A stretch of 64,000 nt of DNA from Psychrobacter sp. 1044 (GTDB lineage Bacteria; Pseudomonadota; Gammaproteobacteria; Pseudomonadales; Moraxellaceae): positions 124,001-188,000 of the forward strand of contig NZ_CAJHAZ010000005.1 of NCBI RefSeq assembly GCF_904846525.1. Direction: 5' to 3'. The notes under the pieces were generated by a model. It saw only the letters and a list, made by a program, of their open reading frames with translations. It had not been told where the DNA came from and ran no database searches. Below are positions 27,239-35,776 of the stretch, piece after piece. Positions within the stretch are counted from its first letter, which is position 1; every line of letters begins with the position of its first letter. A program made the translations under genes and the position numbers.

Positions 27239-28438
27239 TCAAGCCGTGCGTGATTTTGTTTTGATCATACCAAAACTGGCAACCAGTAATGCCAAAATCT
27301 GTACAAATAAGAGCAGCCATACTGTGAGCGACCACTGCCCGCGCGCATAAGCCATACCGCATAACCACGCACCCATCGTACCGCCAGCATAATACCCCAT
27401 GTAATATAAACCAGACGCCAATGAGCGCCCTTTTTTAACATTGACGGCGATATAACTGATGGTGGCAGCTTGGGTGATAAAGACACCTGAGGACATAATA
27501 GCAAGACCAATAATAATGCCCCATAACGGCGTTACTAGCGTTAACAGCACCCCAATCATAGAAACGAGAACAGCCACGCGTACTGTGCGCGCTGAACCAA
27601 AGCGACGTAGCAAGGTTGTCGACAATGGCGTGATGACAACGCCTATCAAATAAACGGCAAAAATATTGGCAAGCGCACCCGTACTCAACTCATATGGCGT
27701 CTTAGCAAGATGTAGATTGATAAAGGTAAAACAGCCCACGAGTGAGAATAAAACACACGCTCCTAGCAGACAAGCCGTCACCACATAACGATTGGTTAAA
27801 TGCTCACCGAGCGTCTGCATCGCGGAACGAAAATTCGGATTGGCCACAAACTGCTGTGAAGATGGTAGCATCTTGCCGACCCACAGCGCACCGATAAGGG
27901 TCATCGCTGCCATCACATAATAGCCTGCACGCCAGCCTATAAGCTCGTGCAAATGCCCAAGCAAAAATCGCCCCATAAAGCCGCCAAGTACCGAGCCTGA
28001 GACATAGAACGACATCAGTTCCGTGACAGCGCGTCCCTCAAACTCTTCACCGATATAAGCAATCGTCACCACTGTAATGCCCGGTACAGACAACCCTTGC
28101 ATAAACCGCCACATGCCCATCCAACCAATACTCGGACTTTGGGCAATTAAAGCAGTTGGTATTGCTAAAAATAATAATGCGCCAACGATAAAGGATTTAC
28201 GCCCCACAGCGTCAGACAGCATGCCCAAGAATGGCGACATAATAGCAATCGCCATCACCGTTGCACCGACGATCATGCCAGCTTGCACCTCAGTTGCGGA
28301 CAGGTCTACCATTAATACGGGCAAAATGGCCTGAATAGAATACACTTGCAAAAAAGCAAACATCCCAATCAAGCCGATAGTAAGTTTTAAGACCCACGAT
28401 GTTGCATTATTGATTGGTGTAGATAGAGGTTCTGGCAT
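27239..28438 (-). CDS. MFS transporter, YnfM-like
   Basis: This is a hydrophobic protein of 399 residues from the Met in MPEPLSTP. The preceding 57 residues of the longer frame are Cys/His/Ser-rich and look non-coding, so I use this start although its ribosome site is weak. Twelve membrane helices can be traced. The motif GMLSDAVGRKSFIVGALLF between helices 2 and 3 is the MFS A-motif. Members of this group are inner-membrane drug or sugar efflux proteins. The substrate is unknown and nothing nearby points to one. Confidence 0.8.
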   Translation of the reverse strand: MPEPLSTPINNATSWVLKLTIGLIGMFAFLQVYSIQAILPVLMVDLSATEVQAGMIVGATVMAIAIMSPFLGMLSDAVGRKSFIVGALLFLAIPTALIAQSPSIGWMGMWRFMQGLSVPGITVVTIAYIGEEFEGRAVTELMSFYVSGSVLGGFMGRFLLGHLHELIGWRAGYYVMAAMTLIGALWVGKMLPSSQQFVANPNFRSAMQTLGEHLTNRYVVTACLLGACVLFSLVGCFTFINLHLAKTPYELSTGALANIFAVYLIGVVITPLSTTLLRRFGSARTVRVAVLVSMIGVLLTLVTPLWGIIIGLAIMSSGVFITQAATISYIAVNVKKGRSLASGLYYMGYYAGGTMGAWLCGMAYARGQWSLTVWLLLFVQILALLVASFGMIKTKSRTA

Positions 28439-28663
28439 ATTATTCTGGGGTTTACTGATGGTATTTTTCACAGGGATACAGGCTATGTTGGACGCGGATG
28501 ATCTGGCGTGAGTAATAGAAATAGGACGATAATAGCTGAAATAATGACAAAAACAATGATGACAATAATGGCTGATGCTAGGGATAGCCGTCAGGTATGA
28601 TTTTAGCACACCAAATACCAGACTCTGGTTTCGGTGTGTTATCGGTATTGCTTTATTTATGCT

Positions 28664-28680
28664 TAGGGTCTGTTGAACAC
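28664..28680. repeat. Single end resembling the MITE terminal repeat
   Basis: The sequence tagggtctgttgaacac resembles the first 17 bases of the element end at 4720 (tagggcgtgttgaacat). No inverted partner was found nearby, so it may be a remnant. It lies about 175 bp before the polyester hydrolase start. Confidence 0.4.
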
Positions 28681-28854
28681 TACAAGCTGCTGCTTTATAT
28701 ATATACTGGGTAGGTGACGTATATTTTTGACAGCAAGCTGATTACTGTCTACTATTATTTTGATCTATTATATATAAATGCGATTCACAAAAACTTATAT
28801 CCACAAAATATAACCTGCGACAAAATCCAACTCACCTATAACAGACTCTCTATC

Positions 28855-29844
28855 ATGCCCAAATACCCTTTTTATTCGCAATGGATTGTCGCTATAGGTG
28901 CACTGATTTTTTCTATAAATGCGTCGGCAGTTACGTTAGACGAAGTAGCCGCAACGAACAAGCTCACAATTAAAGAGCAATCGACCAAAATAGTATCAAC
29001 CCCAATAGCGTCAGCAGTTGCAATAACATCGCCTGTATCAACACCAGCCGTGCCGTCAAACTGTATCGCCGACAGTATTATTACAGCGGCTAATCTGTCA
29101 GATACGCGTGATAAGGGGCCTTTTTCGGTGGCTAAAAAACCCGTTCCTCGTCAGTTAGCCAATGGCTTTGGCGGCGGAACCATTTATTATCCAACCAACG
29201 CAGGCGGCTGTGGTCTGTTAGGCGGAATCGCGGTAGTACCCGGTTATGTGTCCTACGAATCTTCTATTAAATGGTGGGGGCCGCGTTTGGCATCTTGGGG
29301 ATTTGTGGTTATTACCATCGATACCAACTCCATTTATGATGACCCAGAGAGCCGTGCGGCGCAGTTAAGTGCCGCGCTTGATCATATGCTTCGTGACAAT
29401 ACGGTAGGCGCTCAGATAGATAGTACGCGCTTGGGTGCTATTGGCTGGTCAATGGGCGGCGGCGGCGCTCTCCAGCTAGCGACAAAACGTCAGACGGTTC
29501 GAGCGATTATTCCGCAAACGCCCTATCATGATAAAAACTATGGCGAAATGAACACGCCTGCTTTATTCATTACTTGCCAAAATGACCGTATTGCCTCAAA
29601 TAAAAAATACAGCAGCCCTTTTTATGATAAGGCTACAGGCGCAAAAATGAAGATTGAGATAAAGAACGGTAGCCATTTTTGTCCAAGTTATCGTTTTAAT
29701 GAGATATTACTCAGCAAGCCGGGTATTGCTTGGATGCATCGCTATATTAATGGCGATACCCGCTTCGATCAGTTTTTATGTCGTAACGACAATTATGGCA
29801 AAAATCCTCGTATATCCGCTTACGACTATAAAAACTGCTCATAA
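28855..29844 (+). CDS. Secreted PETase/cutinase-like polyester hydrolase
   Basis: From the Met at 28855 the protein has 329 residues: a Sec signal peptide (to about Ala25), a Thr/Ser/Val/Pro-rich linker to about residue 70, then an alpha/beta hydrolase domain. The nucleophile motif is GWSMGG (Ser199); Asp244 in CQNDRIA and His274 in NGSHFC complete the triad. Tyr131 in VPGYVS and Met200 are candidates for the oxyanion hole. Cys241/Cys276 and Cys309/Cys328 fall where the two disulfides of Ideonella PETase lie, and the stretch SSIKWWGPRLASWGFVVIT is nearly the same as in that enzyme. It probably hydrolyses ester polymers or triglycerides outside the cell. No ribosome site is clear; the signal peptide decides the start. 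A tandem array covers its stop codon. Confidence 0.87.
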   Translation: MPKYPFYSQWIVAIGALIFSINASAVTLDEVAATNKLTIKEQSTKIVSTPIASAVAITSPVSTPAVPSNCIADSIITAANLSDTRDKGPFSVAKKPVPRQLANGFGGGTIYYPTNAGGCGLLGGIAVVPGYVSYESSIKWWGPRLASWGFVVITIDTNSIYDDPESRAAQLSAALDHMLRDNTVGAQIDSTRLGAIGWSMGGGGALQLATKRQTVRAIIPQTPYHDKNYGEMNTPALFITCQNDRIASNKKYSSPFYDKATGAKMKIEIKNGSHFCPSYRFNEILLSKPGIAWMHRYINGDTRFDQFLCRNDNYGKNPRISAYDYKNCS

Positions 29845-29910
29845 ACAAAGCACTCATGAGAAAAGCACTTATAAACTAGGTACTGATAAACTAGACACTT
29901 ATAAACGATC
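29836..29910. repeat. 15-bp-period tandem array spanning the stop codon of the polyester hydrolase gene
   Basis: Five exact 15-bp steps can be drawn: tgctcataaacaaag, cactcatgagaaaag, cacttataaactagg, tactgataaactaga, cacttataaacgatc. The first unit includes the final Cys and Ser codons and the stop codon (29842-29844). In another frame the array reads as a pentapeptide repeat of the type STYKL. Confidence 0.75.
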
Positions 29911-29945
29911 CGTTGGTCAACGTCTGACTTAGGAGCGCTGAGCAT

Positions 29946-29977
29946 AAAAAAAGGCTACCGAAATGGCAGACTTTTTT
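29946..29977. terminator. Probable terminator between the hydrolase and ankyrin genes
   Basis: An A-run, a short imperfect stem (ctacc with ggcag) and a T-run lie between the converging genes. The stem is weak, so the call is tentative. Confidence 0.5.
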
Positions 29978-29995
29978 ATAAAGTCATTAACGCAA

Positions 29996-30787
29996 TTATT
30001 CACAGCTCGCTTTGCCAGTGCGATGATTCACAGCACCATTGGCGGCTAATAGCTTTTGCATATCAACCAAATCTCGCGAACACGCATATGAATAGGCACC
30101 TTGATTATACGAGCCCATTTTTTTGTCTTTGGTCGTTGCCACTAGATTTGGATTAGCGCCTTGCGCCAATAAATATTTGACAGTTTCAAGGCGATTATTA
30201 CTAGCTGCAACCATAATCAAGGTTTCACCATCACTTTCTACCGTCTGATCATTTAAGTCCACAGGTGCTTTTTCATTCAATAACGTATGTACTTTTTTGA
30301 CAATATTGGTATTTTTTCCCAGTACAGCAGATTTCATGACGTTATAAACATCACCGTCATCTTTAGCATAGATATCAGCACCTTTGCTGACTAAGTAATC
30401 GACCACATCTTCATAGCCGATAAAAGCAGCCCAGCCTAACGCCGTTTGGTTAAGGCTACCTGTATCTTTAACTTCTAAGTCTTGACCATTGTTAACCATG
30501 TATTTGACCGTGGCTAGATCACCATGTTTTACGGCGTCAAACCAAGTAGCATCTGCACCTGTGGAGGGTTTGTCATAAAACACACGCCAAGAAAGTTTGT
30601 TTTGATTGGCAAGATCAAAATTCTCAGTAGTGCTGAAACGAAACCCCACTTGTGGGACTGGTGCGGTTTGAGCAGCTTGGATAGTGTCAATTTTAGTGAC
30701 GCTGTTATCATTGTTTAGGCTTGAGCAACCTGCTAATAACATCGTTGCCATGACCGCTGATGCGCTCATTTTTCCAAAAAATCTCAT
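29996..30787 (-). CDS. Ankyrin-repeat lipoprotein
   Basis: This 263-residue protein has a lipoprotein signal peptide with lipobox LLAGC (Cys21). From about residue 80 it has three to four ankyrin repeats, for example GDLATVKYMVNNGQDLEVKD, TALGWAAFIGYEDVVDYLVS and TLIMVAASNNRLETVKYLLA. A divergent final repeat contains CSRDLVDMQKLLAANGAV. Cysteines at residues about 235 and 262 might pair. The likely location is the periplasmic face of a membrane, with a role in protein binding, but the partner is unknown. It converges with the polyester hydrolase gene. Confidence 0.85.
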   Translation of the reverse strand: MRFFGKMSASAVMATMLLAGCSSLNNDNSVTKIDTIQAAQTAPVPQVGFRFSTTENFDLANQNKLSWRVFYDKPSTGADATWFDAVKHGDLATVKYMVNNGQDLEVKDTGSLNQTALGWAAFIGYEDVVDYLVSKGADIYAKDDGDVYNVMKSAVLGKNTNIVKKVHTLLNEKAPVDLNDQTVESDGETLIMVAASNNRLETVKYLLAQGANPNLVATTKDKKMGSYNQGAYSYACSRDLVDMQKLLAANGAVNHRTGKASCE

Positions 30788-31088
30788 AACTCAACCTTCA
30801 AATACAAATTAAATAGTGAGAGATATTATACAGATTCATTAAATAATAATCTATAAATTATAAGCTATGAATGACAATGACCCTCAGTTAATATAGGCTT
30901 ATATCCGACTTTAACGTTATACACTGAACCTAACAATCAACATCTTTTTTATAACAGACTTTAGGTACATGATTCACCATAATAAGAGGTTATTTATAAT
31001 AAGTTGTCATCTATTGACGAGAAATATTCATTATTAAAATTACTAAGACATTCAAAAACTCGAATAAAAACACTAAGGAATAATTTCA
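30788..31088. other. Divergent spacer, AT-rich
   Basis: About 300 bp separate the ankyrin lipoprotein and the metallo-beta-lactamase-like gene. I see no gene, repeat or clear operator in it. Confidence 0.35.
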
Positions 31089-31835
31089 ATGACCGATAAA
31101 ATTCATGATTTAGGGGCAGGATTTTGGAATATACGCGGATCTTTTCGCATTGGCGGTGTTCTAAACATTGGTACTCAATCCTCACTTATACAGTTAAACT
31201 CAGGAAAGTTTATATTTTTGGATAGCTATTCATTGACTGGTGATGTACGCGATGAGGTGATGGCATTAACCAATAATGGTCAAGACGTCGAAGCAGTACT
31301 GAACGTCCACCCATTCCATACGGTGCACTGTGCACAAATGGCAAAAGACTTCCCGCAGGCGACCTTTTATGGCAGTAGCCGCCACCATAAAAAAGTACCT
31401 GAAGTACAATGGGCAGATAACTTGGTTGAAAGCGATGCGGTGGCCAAGCGTTACCCTGAGCTTAAGTTCTCAATATCACAAGGCATCCACTATATCTCAC
31501 CCAATGAGATGATTCATGCAGGCTCACTATTAGCCTATCATCCTGCCAGTCAAAGCTTGCACGTCGATGATACCTTTATGAGTCCACCGATGAAGTTATT
31601 AGAGGCGATATTACCTGAACTGATACTACACCCAACGACCAAAAAAGCGCTAAAAAATGGGCCCAATGCAGGCAAGCAATATTGCGATTGGGCAAGCAAT
31701 TTGGCACATGAATGGCGCGATGTGCGTAATTTCTGCGCCGCACATTCCTATTTAGTGACATTTAATGACGGTGAGTTTGAAGTGGCGCTATTAAAAGCCA
31801 TTGATAAAGCCCGTCCAAAATTAGAAAAAGCTTAA
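31089..31835 (+). CDS. Metallo-beta-lactamase-like protein with degenerate metal motif
   Basis: This 248-residue protein lacks a signal peptide. Its layout resembles the metallo-beta-lactamase fold: an N-terminal strand pair ending in FIFLDSYS, then VEAVLNVHPFHTVHCAQMAK in the place of the HxHxDH motif, and later LHVDDTF in the place of the metal-binding aspartate. The first motif is HPFHTVH, so the usual Asp is replaced by Val. A second His pair (SSRHHKKVPE) follows. It may be related to DUF4336-type proteins. I cannot give a substrate. It is monocistronic with a perfect terminator. Confidence 0.6.
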   Translation: MTDKIHDLGAGFWNIRGSFRIGGVLNIGTQSSLIQLNSGKFIFLDSYSLTGDVRDEVMALTNNGQDVEAVLNVHPFHTVHCAQMAKDFPQATFYGSSRHHKKVPEVQWADNLVESDAVAKRYPELKFSISQGIHYISPNEMIHAGSLLAYHPASQSLHVDDTFMSPPMKLLEAILPELILHPTTKKALKNGPNAGKQYCDWASNLAHEWRDVRNFCAAHSYLVTFNDGEFEVALLKAIDKARPKLEKA

Positions 31836-31867
31836 TTGACCGTATAATCTCACATTCGAAGCATAAC

Positions 31868-31901
31868 AAAGGGAGTGACCAAGATGGTCACTCCCTTTTT
31901 T
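31868..31901. terminator. Terminator between the MBL-like gene and nsrR
   Basis: The arms aaagggagtgacca and tggtcactcccttt pair perfectly across a 3-base loop and are followed by T residues. The A-rich left side lets it work for the converging nsrR transcript too. Confidence 0.9.
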
Positions 31902-31929
31902 GCAATGACGCCATCAACATCAAAAATCA

Positions 31930-32448
31930 CTAACGAAACAATAAAGACGCTAGCTCATCTTGGTTATTGATAATATCTGCCAAGGTATAGCTCTCAAGGA
32001 CGTTAATAAATGCCGTCAATGCTTCAAAGAACACACTTTTTAGTTGGCATGCTGGGCTAATGACACAGCCTCTAGCGTTATTTGTCGTTTCATCAATAAG
32101 CGTAATAGGCAAACCTGTTGAACCAGTCTGTCGACCATCACTACTCTTATCATTCGCGGGGGTCGCAAAACACTCGACCAAATCGAAATCCGGCTCTATT
32201 TGTTTAATTAATATACCCAAATTGATGTCTTTTGGCGCACGAGCCAAACGTATACCACCATTTTTACCACGCACACTTTCTATATAACCAAGCTGACCCA
32301 ACTGATGAATAATCTTGGTCAAATGACTTTTAGAAATGCCATAACTGTTAGCAATATCACTGATATTTGCAAGTAATGGCGGCTCTGGTCTCACCGCCAA
32401 GTAAATCAATGAGCGCAGCGCATAATCGCTATAATTGGTCAATCGCAT
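31930..32448 (-). CDS. nsrR: Nitric-oxide-sensing Rrf2 repressor NsrR, with an insertion between cluster cysteines
   Basis: This 172-residue Rrf2 protein has the N-terminal MRLTNYSDYALRSLIYLAV, a winged helix (ISKSHLTKIIHQLGQLGYI, then VRGKNGGIRLA), and the cluster motif with Cys93 in DLVECF and Cys128/Cys134 in GCVISPAC. The C-terminus has SYTLADII. In E. coli NsrR (about 141 residues) the first two cysteines are only five residues apart; here they are 35 apart. The extra 30 or so residues are polar (Asp, Ser, Thr, Asn). NsrR holds an Fe-S cluster and represses NO-defence genes until NO reacts with it. nnrS, a known target, lies next to it. Confidence 0.9.
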   Translation of the reverse strand: MRLTNYSDYALRSLIYLAVRPEPPLLANISDIANSYGISKSHLTKIIHQLGQLGYIESVRGKNGGIRLARAPKDINLGILIKQIEPDFDLVECFATPANDKSSDGRQTGSTGLPITLIDETTNNARGCVISPACQLKSVFFEALTAFINVLESYTLADIINNQDELASLLFR

Positions 32449-32552
32449 TTATTTGCGCTCCTATTTTATATAAATCTTTCAAATATGTATCAGCTTAAAT
32501 TTTAGCAATGTAACTCTATAAGTTTGAAAATGAGGGTCTTGAAGAATCAGTG

Positions 32553-32625
32553 TCCCAGACAAACGGTATTTCGGATAAACGGTATTTTAAACAAACAGTG
32601 TCTGGAAAACAAAGGTCTTAAAACC
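32553..32625. repeat. Degenerate 14-16 bp tandem repeat
   Basis: The motif aaacggtattt or a variant (aaacagtgtc, aaacaaaggtc) recurs every 14 to 16 bp, about four times, between nsrR and nnrS. The unit differs from the 15-bp family elsewhere in the window. Confidence 0.4.
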
Positions 32626-32732
32626 TTATAACATTTGCAAAATAATCTACTTAAAAATATCAACAATCAGTCGATAGACTTGGATAAATCCCCTATTATT
32701 TTGGCGATAGCATTATAACGGCTCTACAGGCT

Positions 32733-33974
32733 CTAACCAAACAAACCATCAGGTCTAGGACGTGCCAGCATCGGCAAATAACTGATGCAAAATAGCACGA
32801 AGCAAGCAATCCACGCCCCTTGGGCAATCATGATCCATAATAGATAGTGACTCATATCGGCAAGCGGCAACAGCACGCGACTGACAAATACCAATACCAT
32901 CAGACCATACATAATATTCACCGTCTTGGGCGGCTGATGAATGCTGCGTCCCGTATGACCAAGCGATACCCGCGTCATCATCGCTACGGTCATCATACCA
33001 ACGCCTGCAATGGCAAGCCCATGCATCGCAATACTATGAGTATAGCCCAACCATGGTTGCAGCGCATACAGCAGAAAACTCAAACACATGCCCAAAAATG
33101 CAACATATAATGACCAAAGCAATGGCTTTTGCCAGATACCGCGATGATACCAGCCTACCAGACGGACGATATTAACCACTGCTACGCCAAGTGCCGTAAT
33201 AGTCAGCAGATACTTATTAGGATAAAACAAGTCACTGATAAAAAACGTTAAGAAAAACAATAAACTCGCAATATCCTGTACTTTACTATTGCGCAACTTG
33301 ATGACTTCCGTCGTTCCAACACTCAGACCACGTTCAATAAAGAATGGCACCACGCGGCGACCAATGGTCAGCACCAAACCGATAATCAAATAAAATCCTA
33401 GATAAATACCTATTTTAGTCATACTCATATCGGCATTGATAATACCCCAGTAGCAGATTCCATTGCCAACGGTCAATAAGGCCAATTTCGCTAAGATGCC
33501 CATTTGCTTATACTGCTTGACCTGCAATACCGCTCGACATATCACAAATGCCATCGAGGCGATAAACAATAAGTCAAATACTGCGGCGACATATAACAAC
33601 GATATACTGCTACCCGCAACCGTCATACCAAGCCCAAAACCTGCCCAGCTCAAACGTGCCAGCAGCCAACAGCCAAATATAGCCAGCAGCTTATAACCAT
33701 GCGGCATCATTACCCCTGTCCACGTCTTCACTGCCGTGAGGAGAAATCCTGCAATGACCGCCAAGGCATAACCATAGACCATCTCATGACCGTGCCAGTA
33801 CAACGGATTCAGTGCTTGTGCGTCAATATCTGTATGACCAGTAAATACAAAAGACCATAGCAGCATCGTTATCACGGCAAATAGCGCGGCAGCACTAAAA
33901 AATATCCGAAAGCTCAAATTCAGAATGGGATGCGGAGAGCTGGGCGGCTTGCTGGGTAAGTTGATCGATTGCAT
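32733..33974 (-). CDS. nnrS: NnrS family haem/copper membrane protein (NO stress)
   Basis: This 413-residue protein has about twelve membrane helices. Family signatures include NPLYWHGHEMVYGYALAVIAGFLLTAV near residues 57-84, GRRVVPFFIERGL around 205, SIAMHGLAIAGVGMMTVAMM around 320 and TRVSLGHTGR around 340. Several histidines in these motifs are candidates for haem or copper ligands. NnrS helps cells resist nitric oxide, apparently by protecting against iron-dinitrosyl damage. An NsrR operator stands before the gene and nsrR lies downstream on the same strand. No nitrite or NO reductase gene is in the window. Confidence 0.92.
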   Translation of the reverse strand: MQSINLPSKPPSSPHPILNLSFRIFFSAAALFAVITMLLWSFVFTGHTDIDAQALNPLYWHGHEMVYGYALAVIAGFLLTAVKTWTGVMMPHGYKLLAIFGCWLLARLSWAGFGLGMTVAGSSISLLYVAAVFDLLFIASMAFVICRAVLQVKQYKQMGILAKLALLTVGNGICYWGIINADMSMTKIGIYLGFYLIIGLVLTIGRRVVPFFIERGLSVGTTEVIKLRNSKVQDIASLLFFLTFFISDLFYPNKYLLTITALGVAVVNIVRLVGWYHRGIWQKPLLWSLYVAFLGMCLSFLLYALQPWLGYTHSIAMHGLAIAGVGMMTVAMMTRVSLGHTGRSIHQPPKTVNIMYGLMVLVFVSRVLLPLADMSHYLLWIMIAQGAWIACFVLFCISYLPMLARPRPDGLFG

Positions 33975-34013
33975 GGCAGTCTTCTTAGAAGCATATGAAT
34001 AGAGTTTAACTTA

Positions 34014-34036
34014 AAGATTCATTTTAAATGAATGTT
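34014..34036. promoter_or_regulatory. NsrR operator upstream of nnrS
   Basis: A 23-bp dyad with the core attcattttaaatgaat (34018-34034) and outer AAG...GTT bases fits the known NsrR consensus of two ATGCAT-like halves around a central T/A tract. It lies 40 bp upstream of the nnrS start codon, where binding would block transcription. Confidence 0.8.
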
Positions 34037-34172
34037 ACAAGTTATACAATAGTGATAATTTTATAGCTCATTATAACGGTTTGCTATTAGTATAAAAAAC
34101 CACCACTGATAAGACTATTAGCGGTTTAGCACGTGCTATTTAGTATTTATGGTCAAAAATCCATAAACTGCT

Positions 34173-35576
34173 TTAACTTACATGACCGCCTTGCCATTTA
34201 TCAATGAACTCACCATTGGGATCGTATTGCTGGGTTTGCTTGCTAAGATTAAATTGCCGACATCCTCTTGGATCAGCGCCTACGCCCGCTAGATATTGCC
34301 AATTACCCCAATTAATCGCGACATCATAATCGATAAGATGTTGCTCAAAATAGGTTGCACCGTAACGCCAGTCTAAACCCAACTCATGAATCAAGCAGCT
34401 AGCAACGATTTGTCTGCCACGATTGGACATATACCCTGTTTGCTTTAGCTGATTCATGCAGGCATTGACGATAGGATATGGTGTACTGCCATTCTGCCAT
34501 TGCTGCAAACGCTGATCGTCAAAATGAGTAGCTGGTAATTGATGACCAATGCCCTTAAACAAAAATAGATTGCTACCATGTTCAATCGCATACCAATAAA
34601 AATACTCGCGCCACAGCAGCTCAAACCATATCCAATACGTTGACTCATTGGCGATAATCTCACGCTCATAATGACGTAAGTGATTCAATAGTATTTTCAC
34701 AGACAAGCAACCATTTGCCAGCCAAGGCGAGAATTTAGTGGAATGCGTCCAGTCATCCAGTGCATTACGTGTGGTTTTATAAGTGTGCGGCGCAGCAGAA
34801 TCAAAATAGTGAGTTAAATGAAGCATTGCATTTGTTTCACCACCTTTAAAACTAAGCGCTTGCTCATCAGATGGTTGTGTTTGAAAAAGGTATTTACTAT
34901 GACCTATCAACGCATCAGGCATTGGCGGTAGCGACTTTGGCGTAGGAGAAACAGCCACTTCGTCGTCAGCATTCAATAAATCATGACTTGCTTCAACCTT
35001 TTTTCGAAACTGGGTAAAGCTTTTAGGCAGGCCTTGTGTCGGTAAATCAGCAAATAGCGTATGGGTTGATTGCCTGTGCCATATTATCTGCGGATATTTG
35101 CTCTGCAAGGCAGCATAACCTTTATTTTGATTATAATCTGCCGTATGGCTGACACAGATATCGGTGACTTGTTGCTGCTCAATGAGCTGGCATAACTGAG
35201 TAAAGGCGTTTAAGGCAGACTTTACCTTATCTGGTGACAAATGACTCTTTGATGAATAGCTTGGCGACAGATACAGCAATCGATTACCAAGGCGCTGAAG
35301 CAATCGATCCAAATCAGCCAAGCTCTCAGACAAGAACTGCCGACGAGCAGCGCCCATCTCATTAAAATGGTAAGCTTGACGGTTCTCTTTCGGTTCAATG
35401 CAATCAGCCAAAAAATCAGCATAGATGAGCATCAGGTTGCCTTGATTACTTTTAGCCAATGTCGCCGCTTTGACTAACGTTTCATTGTCCTCTATGCGCA
35501 AATCGTTATGAAATAAGACCAATACCGCTTTTTTGACTGACTTATTTGATGCGTTGTCTGATTGGTGATTTGACAT
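34173..35576 (-). CDS. DASH-type cryptochrome/photolyase
   Basis: This protein of 467 residues (from ATG 35576) has the N-terminal photolyase domain (VLVLFHNDLRIEDNETLV) and the FAD-binding C-terminal half. Signs of the DASH subgroup are GLPKSFTQFRKKVE, WFELLWREYFYWYAIEHG, and the end segment DWRYGATYFEQHLIDYDVAINWGNWQYLAGVG (given here in part), then DPRGCRQFN. DASH proteins repair cyclobutane dimers in single-stranded DNA and may act in signalling. A GTG at 35609 offers a start 11 codons earlier; I prefer the ATG because GGGA precedes it at good spacing. The gene is alone. Confidence 0.86.
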   Translation of the reverse strand: MSNHQSDNASNKSVKKAVLVLFHNDLRIEDNETLVKAATLAKSNQGNLMLIYADFLADCIEPKENRQAYHFNEMGAARRQFLSESLADLDRLLQRLGNRLLYLSPSYSSKSHLSPDKVKSALNAFTQLCQLIEQQQVTDICVSHTADYNQNKGYAALQSKYPQIIWHRQSTHTLFADLPTQGLPKSFTQFRKKVEASHDLLNADDEVAVSPTPKSLPPMPDALIGHSKYLFQTQPSDEQALSFKGGETNAMLHLTHYFDSAAPHTYKTTRNALDDWTHSTKFSPWLANGCLSVKILLNHLRHYEREIIANESTYWIWFELLWREYFYWYAIEHGSNLFLFKGIGHQLPATHFDDQRLQQWQNGSTPYPIVNACMNQLKQTGYMSNRGRQIVASCLIHELGLDWRYGATYFEQHLIDYDVAINWGNWQYLAGVGADPRGCRQFNLSKQTQQYDPNGEFIDKWQGGHVS

Positions 35577-35776
35577 ACTCTCGATTCCCAAGTAGTTAAA
35601 CGCGCTCACTTGAAGCTGAGTCTAAACTATAATATTTTAGAATGTGACACACAGTATAGAGCGTGTTACCCGTTCAACTTAAGTCGCTATCCTCGTTGTT
35701 ATCTGCGTTATACTAGCCATAAGCATTGACTATCACTGAGCTGACTGCTTAGATGGTTTATAATTAGGAGAATGTC

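Noticed and set aside
28439-28609. N-terminal extension of the MFS transporter
   Set aside because: The 57 residues are rich in His, Cys and Ser and unlike the N-terminus of any MFS protein; the Met at 28438 starts just before the first membrane helix.
28714-28854. N-terminal extension of the polyester hydrolase from an upstream start
   Set aside because: The first 47 residues of the longer frame would bury the signal peptide that begins at 28855, and the upstream start has no ribosome site.
29699-29932. 77-codon open frame overlapping the end of the polyester hydrolase gene
   Set aside because: Its C-terminal half is simply the tandem array read in another frame, and it lacks a ribosome site.
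32470-32500. Second NsrR operator before nsrR itself
   Set aside because: The match to the dyad consensus is poor, with only one recognisable half site.
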